Shown here in pieces: positions 59,747-64,000 of a stretch of 64,000 bases of DNA; the first letter of the stretch is position 1, and each line of letters starts with the position of its first letter. Made by a program: the position numbers and the translations under genes. This DNA is from Paraburkholderia rhynchosiae (GTDB lineage: Bacteria > Pseudomonadota > Gammaproteobacteria > Burkholderiales > Burkholderiaceae). Where the stretch lies: positions 162,290-226,289 of the forward strand of contig NZ_PNXY01000012.1 of assembly GCF_002879865.1 (NCBI RefSeq), written 5' to 3'. The notes under the pieces were generated by a model. That model was given only the letters and a program-made list of their open reading frames with translations, searched no databases and was not told the DNA's origin.

Positions 59747-61362
59747 TCGCCGCTCCCTGCGATGAGTCGATAGATATTGTCTTCGTTCGACGCCTTGCCC
59801 GCGACCTCGGCAATCTTGCGACGGTCGCGTAACACCGCCACACGATGACTGACGCGCAGCACCTCGCTGATCTCCGACGAAATGAACAGAATGCTCAGAC
59901 CGTTCCCGCACAACGCGAGCAGACGGTCCATGATGTCGAACTTGGCGGCGACATCGATGCCGCGCGTGGGTTCGTCGAGAATCAATAGCTTTGGATCGGT
60001 GGCGAGCCAGCGCGCCAGCAGCGCTTTCTGCTGATTACCGCCGGACAGAAGTCCGATAGGCTGTTCGGCGTCCGAGGCCTTGATGCCGAGCCGTTCGATC
60101 CATAGATCGGCCAGTTCACGCGCGCGTTGGCGGCTGATCTTGCGCCACCATCCGCGCCTCGCCTGCAAGGCCAGCAGGATGTTCTCGCGAATCGACAGGT
60201 CCGCGACAATGCCCTCCTTCTTGCGGTCTTCTGCGCAATAGGCAATGCCGTGGCGCACCGCATCGTGCGGCGATCGCAGCCGCACAGCCTTGCCATCCAC
60301 GAGCATGGTGCCGCTATCGGCGCGATCGGCACCGAACAGCAGCCGCGCGGTTTCCGTGCGGCCTGAGCCCAACAGGCCGGCGAGCCCGAGTATCTGACCG
60401 CGCTGCACGTCGAGATCGATCGGCTGCAACGTGCCCCGCCGGCCGACGCCGCGTAGTTCGATAAACACCGACGCTGCGCGTTCGCTTTGCGAGAGCTCCT
60501 CGGGATCGGATGCTTCGTGAGCGGCTTCGCGCAAGCGCGCGCTCATGCGCTCGTGACCGACCATCTTCGAGACGAGCTGGTCGGCGGACAGATCACGCGC
60601 AAGGTATTCGCCTTCACGCTCGCCATTGCGCATGACCGTGATGCGGTCCGAAATGGCATACGTCTGCTCGATAAAGTGCGTGACGAACAAAATCGCAATG
60701 CCAGATTGCTTAAGATGCCGAAGTATTTTGAAGAGCTGCGCGACTTCGCTGTCGTCGAGGCTCGAGGTGGGCTCGTCGAGTATCAGCACCCGTGCGTCGA
60801 CGGAAAGCGCTCTTGCGATCGCCACCATCTGTTGCACTGCAATAGGGTATGCGTCGAGCGATCGCGTGACGTCGAGTGTGATATCGAGGCGTGCCAGCGC
60901 GGCTTGAGCGCGGCGTTTGATGTCGGGCCAGTCAATCGCGCCAAAGCGCCTTGGCTGCCTGCCCGCGAAGATATTCTCCGCGACCGACAGGTTCGGGCAC
61001 AGGTTCACTTCCTGGTAAAGCGTACGCACTCCAGCGGCTTCGGCTTCCTGTGGCGACGCGAACGCCACCACCTCGCCCACGAGACGGATTGTGCCGGCGT
61101 CAGGCGCGACCACGCCGGTGAGTACGTTGATCAATGTTGATTTGCCGGCGCCGTTCTGCCCCATCAGCGTGTGAACTTCGCCGGGGAATAGGCGGAAATC
61201 GACGCCTTGCAGCGCCTTCACGCCGGGGAATGTCTTGCTGACGCCGGTAGTGGCGAGAATCGGCTCGCGTGCATTCGCGTCGCCGTTGCCGGCAGCGGTG
61301 GCTGCAACGGACGCGGTCGTGCTCATGGCCGGCGGATTCGGTTCGGAAGCGGGATGCGTCAT
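59743..61362 (-). CDS. ytfR: Sugar ABC transporter ATPase with two nucleotide-binding domains (YtfR type)
   Basis: A 539-aa double-ATPase of the RbsA/YtfR type. The first domain has Walker A GQNGAGKST and Walker B ILDEPTSSLD. The second has GLLGSGRTE in place of a full Walker A, LSGGNQQKALLARWLAT and ILDEPTRGIDV. The start at 61362 follows GCGAGG; the frame upstream is rich in rare residues and not coding. Confidence 0.88.
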   Translation of the reverse strand: MTHPASEPNPPAMSTTASVAATAAGNGDANAREPILATTGVSKTFPGVKALQGVDFRLFPGEVHTLMGQNGAGKSTLINVLTGVVAPDAGTIRLVGEVVAFASPQEAEAAGVRTLYQEVNLCPNLSVAENIFAGRQPRRFGAIDWPDIKRRAQAALARLDITLDVTRSLDAYPIAVQQMVAIARALSVDARVLILDEPTSSLDDSEVAQLFKILRHLKQSGIAILFVTHFIEQTYAISDRITVMRNGEREGEYLARDLSADQLVSKMVGHERMSARLREAAHEASDPEELSQSERAASVFIELRGVGRRGTLQPIDLDVQRGQILGLAGLLGSGRTETARLLFGADRADSGTMLVDGKAVRLRSPHDAVRHGIAYCAEDRKKEGIVADLSIRENILLALQARRGWWRKISRQRARELADLWIERLGIKASDAEQPIGLLSGGNQQKALLARWLATDPKLLILDEPTRGIDVAAKFDIMDRLLALCGNGLSILFISSEISEVLRVSHRVAVLRDRRKIAEVAGKASNEDNIYRLIAGSGE

Positions 61363-61595
61363 AGACCTCGCTCGATCGGCGGTGCGTTGGTGTCTTCTTG
61401 CGTCGGTGCGGCAAGCTCCAGCATCTGGTGAAAAGAGACCGTCCGCTGCCCAAGCAATCGGACGGTCAGGCACCGCTGGAGAAACCTTTGCGATCTGTGT
61501 TGTTAATGGGCTTGCTTGCGCTGCTGTTTGCCTTGCTGTTGCGTCTTTAGCGCGGCATGCAGTGCTGAATAGCAAGGAAGCCTAAGTATCTTCGT

Positions 61596-62582
61596 CTAGT
61601 ACTTTCGCGTCGGCAACGTTTCTGCCGCAACGCTCATCGGGAAGACCGTTTCCTCCGTCAGAATGCGCTTCGGCAAAGGCTTGCCGGCCACGACGTCCTT
61701 CACTGCCGACATCAGTTGCGGTCCGAGCAACGGGCTGCATTCGACATCGACATTCATCTTGCCCGCGGCCATGGCCTGGAAGCCGCCCTTGGTGGCGTCG
61801 AACGAAACCACGATGACGTCCCTGCCCGGATGCATGCCGGCCTCTTCCATTGCCTGGATTGCGCCGAGTGCCATGTCGTCGTTATGCGCATAAACTACAT
61901 TTATTTTATTTCCGTAACTCTTTATAAACGCTTCCATGACCTGCTTGCCGCCGGCCAATGTGAAGTCGCCGCTTTGCGACGCAATGATCTTGAACTTCGG
62001 ATCGCTCTTGATCACTTCGATCAGGCCCGAGTGCCGGTCATTGGCAGGCGCTGAGCCGACCGTTCCCTGCAGTTCAGCGATGTTGATCGGACCTTGCGCG
62101 CTTTTGTAGTGATCTGCGAGCCATTTCCCACCGCGCCGTCCTTCTTCGAGGAAGTCGGAGCCGATCATTGTTACGTAGAGCGAGGTGTCCTTGACGTCGA
62201 TGTTGCGATCCGTGAGGATCACCGGAATCTTCGCGGCCTTGGCCTCACGCAGCACCGGCTCCCAGCCTGACTCAACGACCGGCGAGAAGGCGATCACGTC
62301 GACCTTTTGCGCGATGTAGGAGCGGATCGCCTTTATCTGGTTTTCCTGCTTTTGCTGCGCGTCCGAGAACTTGAGCTTGATTTTGGCCTCGGTCGCCGCG
62401 GATTTCACCGACTCCGTGTTGGCGGTTCGCCATGCGCTTTCGGCTCCGACCTGCGCGAAGCCCAGCGTGATCTGTTTGTCTTGCGCGTAGGCACCGTGCG
62501 TTGCCAGCGTCAGCGTACCGAAACCCGCGCACAGCGCAAGCGCGCCCAACGCACGACATGCAGCGCGTCGTGTATTCGCCAT
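61596..62582 (-). CDS. ytfQ: Sugar ABC transporter substrate-binding protein (YtfQ type)
   Basis: A 328-aa periplasmic protein. A signal peptide ends at YAQ. The mature chain begins ITLGFAQVGAESAWRTANTE and continues DAQQKQENQIKAIRSYIAQK, VVESGWEPVLREAK and AHNDDMALGAIQAMEEAGM, with high similarity to the galactofuranose-binding protein YtfQ. The start at 62582 follows AGGAG. It heads the ytfQ-ytfR-ytfT-yjfF operon, with a 233-nt gap after it. Confidence 0.9.
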   Translation of the reverse strand: MANTRRAACRALGALALCAGFGTLTLATHGAYAQDKQITLGFAQVGAESAWRTANTESVKSAATEAKIKLKFSDAQQKQENQIKAIRSYIAQKVDVIAFSPVVESGWEPVLREAKAAKIPVILTDRNIDVKDTSLYVTMIGSDFLEEGRRGGKWLADHYKSAQGPINIAELQGTVGSAPANDRHSGLIEVIKSDPKFKIIASQSGDFTLAGGKQVMEAFIKSYGNKINVVYAHNDDMALGAIQAMEEAGMHPGRDVIVVSFDATKGGFQAMAAGKMNVDVECSPLLGPQLMSAVKDVVAGKPLPKRILTEETVFPMSVAAETLPTRKY

Positions 62583-62872
62583 GACTGTCTCCTGATCGTT
62601 GTTGTGTAGGCGACCCATCGAATCCGCCGGCCATTGCGGCCTTACGGTGTGTGGATCGTGATGTAGCGTAGTGCGCGGGGCGTTAACAGTCCAATCATAT
62701 GATTCGCATCCGCAATATCAATTTTGGTATAGGACTCGGGATTGGTGGCGGTGTGATGGGTTCTACGAGCACGAAGGCCGGTATTGTGGCTCGTGATGCG
62801 CGCGGTGACGGCCCTTGGTTTCTATGCGTTTACCCTGCTCGTTGCGACCGCTGGCTGCATCCCCGCACGAAA
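62583..62872. other. Promoter region of the ytf-type operon
   Basis: A 290-nt stretch without a gene, between the leftward AlkB-like gene and ytfQ. It holds the perfect 12-bp palindrome at 62693-62704. No regulator gene is next to it. Confidence 0.45.
62693..62704. promoter_or_regulatory. Perfect 12-bp palindrome, candidate operator
   Basis: AATCATATGATT, about 110 nt upstream of the ytfQ start. It has the size and symmetry of a GntR- or LacI-type operator. The cognate regulator is not in this window next to it. Confidence 0.5.
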
Positions 62873-63472
62873 TCAGCGTGTCGCGGCGCGCGGCGTGACC
62901 CATCTAAACGTCAGGTTGATGCGTTCGCCAGTGACGCGCGGCTCCTTCGGTACCCGATGCCGCCACTCAGCCTGCGTCTTGCCCTTCATCACGAGCAGGC
63001 TGCCGCCCTTCAGCGAAAACGACTGCACGACGCCGGTCCTGTTATGCCGAAGGTCGAAACTGCGCGCCGCGCCGAGACTGACCGATGCAATGACCGGGTG
63101 CGAGCCCAGTTCGGGCTCGCGGTCGGCATGCCATCCCATACTGTCAGTGCCGCTGCGGTAGCGGTTGAGCAACACGCTGTTGAACCGAGCGTCGCAGGTC
63201 GCTTCGGCGGCGGCTTTCAACTTGGCGACGGCGGGCGTCCACGGTTGCGGTAAGTTGCGGATCCCGGAATAGACATACACCGCCTCCGGATCGCCCTGCC
63301 AGGCGGTCAGCCGCGGCAGCGCGACGCGGCCGCCGGGCGTGCCGATCGTGTCCTGCCGCCACTCGACTTCGTCGATGAGTTGAGCCAGGAACTGTTCCGC
63401 CGTGGCGGGCGCCAGCCATTCGGGATACCAGTCGACGTCGGGCGCCGGGAGGTCATCGAAAAGATCTGTCAT
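62873..63472 (-). CDS. AlkB-like 2OG-Fe(II) dioxygenase
   Basis: A 199-aa DNA/RNA dealkylation-type dioxygenase of the AlkB/ABH2 branch. The iron ligands are H115 and D117 (GWHADREPELG) and H172 (EWRHRVPK). R190 in RINLTFR binds 2-oxoglutarate. NRYRSGTDSMGWHAD and SVSLGAARSFDLRH are typical. It is probably a single-gene unit. Confidence 0.92.
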   Translation of the reverse strand: MTDLFDDLPAPDVDWYPEWLAPATAEQFLAQLIDEVEWRQDTIGTPGGRVALPRLTAWQGDPEAVYVYSGIRNLPQPWTPAVAKLKAAAEATCDARFNSVLLNRYRSGTDSMGWHADREPELGSHPVIASVSLGAARSFDLRHNRTGVVQSFSLKGGSLLVMKGKTQAEWRHRVPKEPRVTGERINLTFRWVTPRAATR

Positions 63473-63559
63473 AAGATTGTCTGACGCAAGTGCGAGGTGT
63501 GCGCGGTGGAACGTTGGCTAGTATGGGGCATACGGTAAGCCGCTCACCTCTGCGGCTTG

Positions 63560-63635
63560 CGGTTTCATTGCGGTTTCATTGCGGTTTCATTGCGGTTTCA
63601 TTGCGGTTTCATTGCGGTTTCATTGCGGTTCAATG
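63560..63635. repeat. 11-bp tandem repeat, six copies
   Basis: CGGTTTCATTG is repeated six times exactly from 63560 to 63625, with a degenerate seventh (CGGTTCAATG). It lies about 100 nt before a RutE-like start codon and could affect its promoter. Slippage could change copy number. Confidence 0.85.
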
Positions 63636-63740
63636 ACGCGTTGATTGGCGCTTTTATTGATGTCCTTATTGGGCTTTTGACGGCGTGGTTGCTGTGGCGT
63701 CAATGCGCTTTTCGATTTTTCCCCTCACGGGACCATTACC

Positions 63741-63878
63741 ATGACTTTCTCCGATCAGGCGCTCGACCAACTGTTTCGCCACGCGCGCACGCACAATGCC
63801 TGGCAGCCGAAACCCGTTAACGATGCGGCGCTCCAGGAACTTGTCGATATGCGCGGCTCCGCCCGACGTTGGCTGTAG
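63741..63878 (+). pseudogene. Truncated RutE-like nitroreductase (malonic semialdehyde reductase type)
   Basis: 45 codons: MTFSDQALDQLFRHARTHNA, then WQPKPVNDAALQELVDMR. This matches the N-terminal 35-40 residues of RutE-family reductases (about 196 aa). After VDMR the sequence leaves the family and stops within the first bases of an insertion element. Only the N terminus is in the window. RutE-type enzymes reduce malonic semialdehyde, which may be of interest next to malonate genes, but the two loci are 10 kb apart. Confidence 0.7.
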
Positions 63879-64000
63879 TGGTCAACTAATTTCGGACAGG
63901 CAGATAGGTTCTTTTGCTGTCGGTTTCGCCTCGTAAGCGGCGGGCGACAGATAGCCCAGCGTGGAGTGCAACCGCACCGGATTGTAGAAAGCGACTATGT
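63874..64000. mobile_element. IS3-family insertion element, left end (partial)
   Basis: The element seems to begin TGTAGTGGTCAACTAATTTC and continues past the right edge. It carries the end of a transposase on the minus strand. The RutE-like gene is broken at this boundary. Confidence 0.75.
63882..64000 (-). CDS. IS3-family transposase, C-terminal part
   Basis: The minus-strand frame ends YIVAFYNPVRLHSTLGYLSP, then AAYEAKPTAKEPICLSEIS and a stop. The LHSTLGYLSPAAYEA segment is the usual C-terminus of IS3-family OrfB (DDE) transposases. The N-terminal part lies outside the window. Confidence 0.82.
   Translation of the reverse strand, partial: IVAFYNPVRLHSTLGYLSPAAYEAKPTAKEPICLSEIS

Noticed and set aside
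63557..63820. 87-codon frame across the 11-bp repeat
   Set aside because: It is only the repeat translated; the RutE-like start in another frame has recognisable homology.

Overview
The window looks like chromosome of a GC-rich betaproteobacterium of the Burkholderia/Paraburkholderia type. This is an inference from gene families, strong GC bias at third codon positions, FCD/HutC/LysR regulators, many solute ABC transporters and a CioAB-type oxidase with a DUF2474 peptide. No rRNA, tRNA or CRISPR array was seen. Nearly all of the sequence is coding.

Region 1 (about 1-15.9 kb) is a pectin / hexuronate / aldarate catabolic island. It holds an exported GH28 polygalacturonase, uronate dehydrogenase plus a paralogue, an SMP-30 lactonase, galactarate dehydratase, two MFS transporters and an FCD regulator. 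Both known exits from 5-keto-4-deoxyglucarate are encoded: KdgD plus 2-oxoglutarate-semialdehyde dehydrogenase, and GarL plus GarR. Eight copies of an 18-bp inverted repeat (TTRTACG-N4-CGTAYAA and variants) lie in the intergenic regions of this island and look like the operator of one shared regulator.

Region 2 (16.2-26.7 kb) has a cyanide-insensitive-type bd oxidase (cydA, cydB and a 50-aa DUF2474 gene), a convergent response regulator / hybrid kinase pair, an unrecognised protein with weak sigma-factor-like features, and a large GMC oxidoreductase fused to an alpha/beta hydrolase.

Region 3 (26.7-39.6 kb) has two polar amino-acid-type ABC systems that face each other. Each has its own HutC-family repressor and its own GTnTAnAC operator pair. 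The left one is divergent from a 2OG-Fe(II) oxygenase and a GlcD-like flavoprotein. The right one carries a histidine-ammonia-lyase homologue that has lost the Ala-Ser-Gly MIO triad.

Region 4 (39.6-46.9 kb) is mixed: an isoprenylcysteine methyltransferase-like protein, arylamine N-acetyltransferase, a secreted Gln/Ser-rich protein, an OprB porin, a LysR regulator, an EamA exporter, a YefM-YoeB toxin-antitoxin pair and the C-terminal remnant of an MFS transporter.

Region 5 (46.9-54.2 kb) is a compact malonate decarboxylase operon (GntR regulator, mdcA-B-C-D-E-G-H) with stop/start overlaps. The mdcA/mdcB junction has been tandemly duplicated about four times.

Region 6 (54.2-64 kb) holds a LysR regulator, a DUF1445 hydro-lyase, an MFS carboxylate transporter, a YtfQ-YtfR-YtfT-YjfF-type sugar ABC operon, an AlkB-like dioxygenase and, at the right edge, a RutE-like gene cut short by an IS3-family element.
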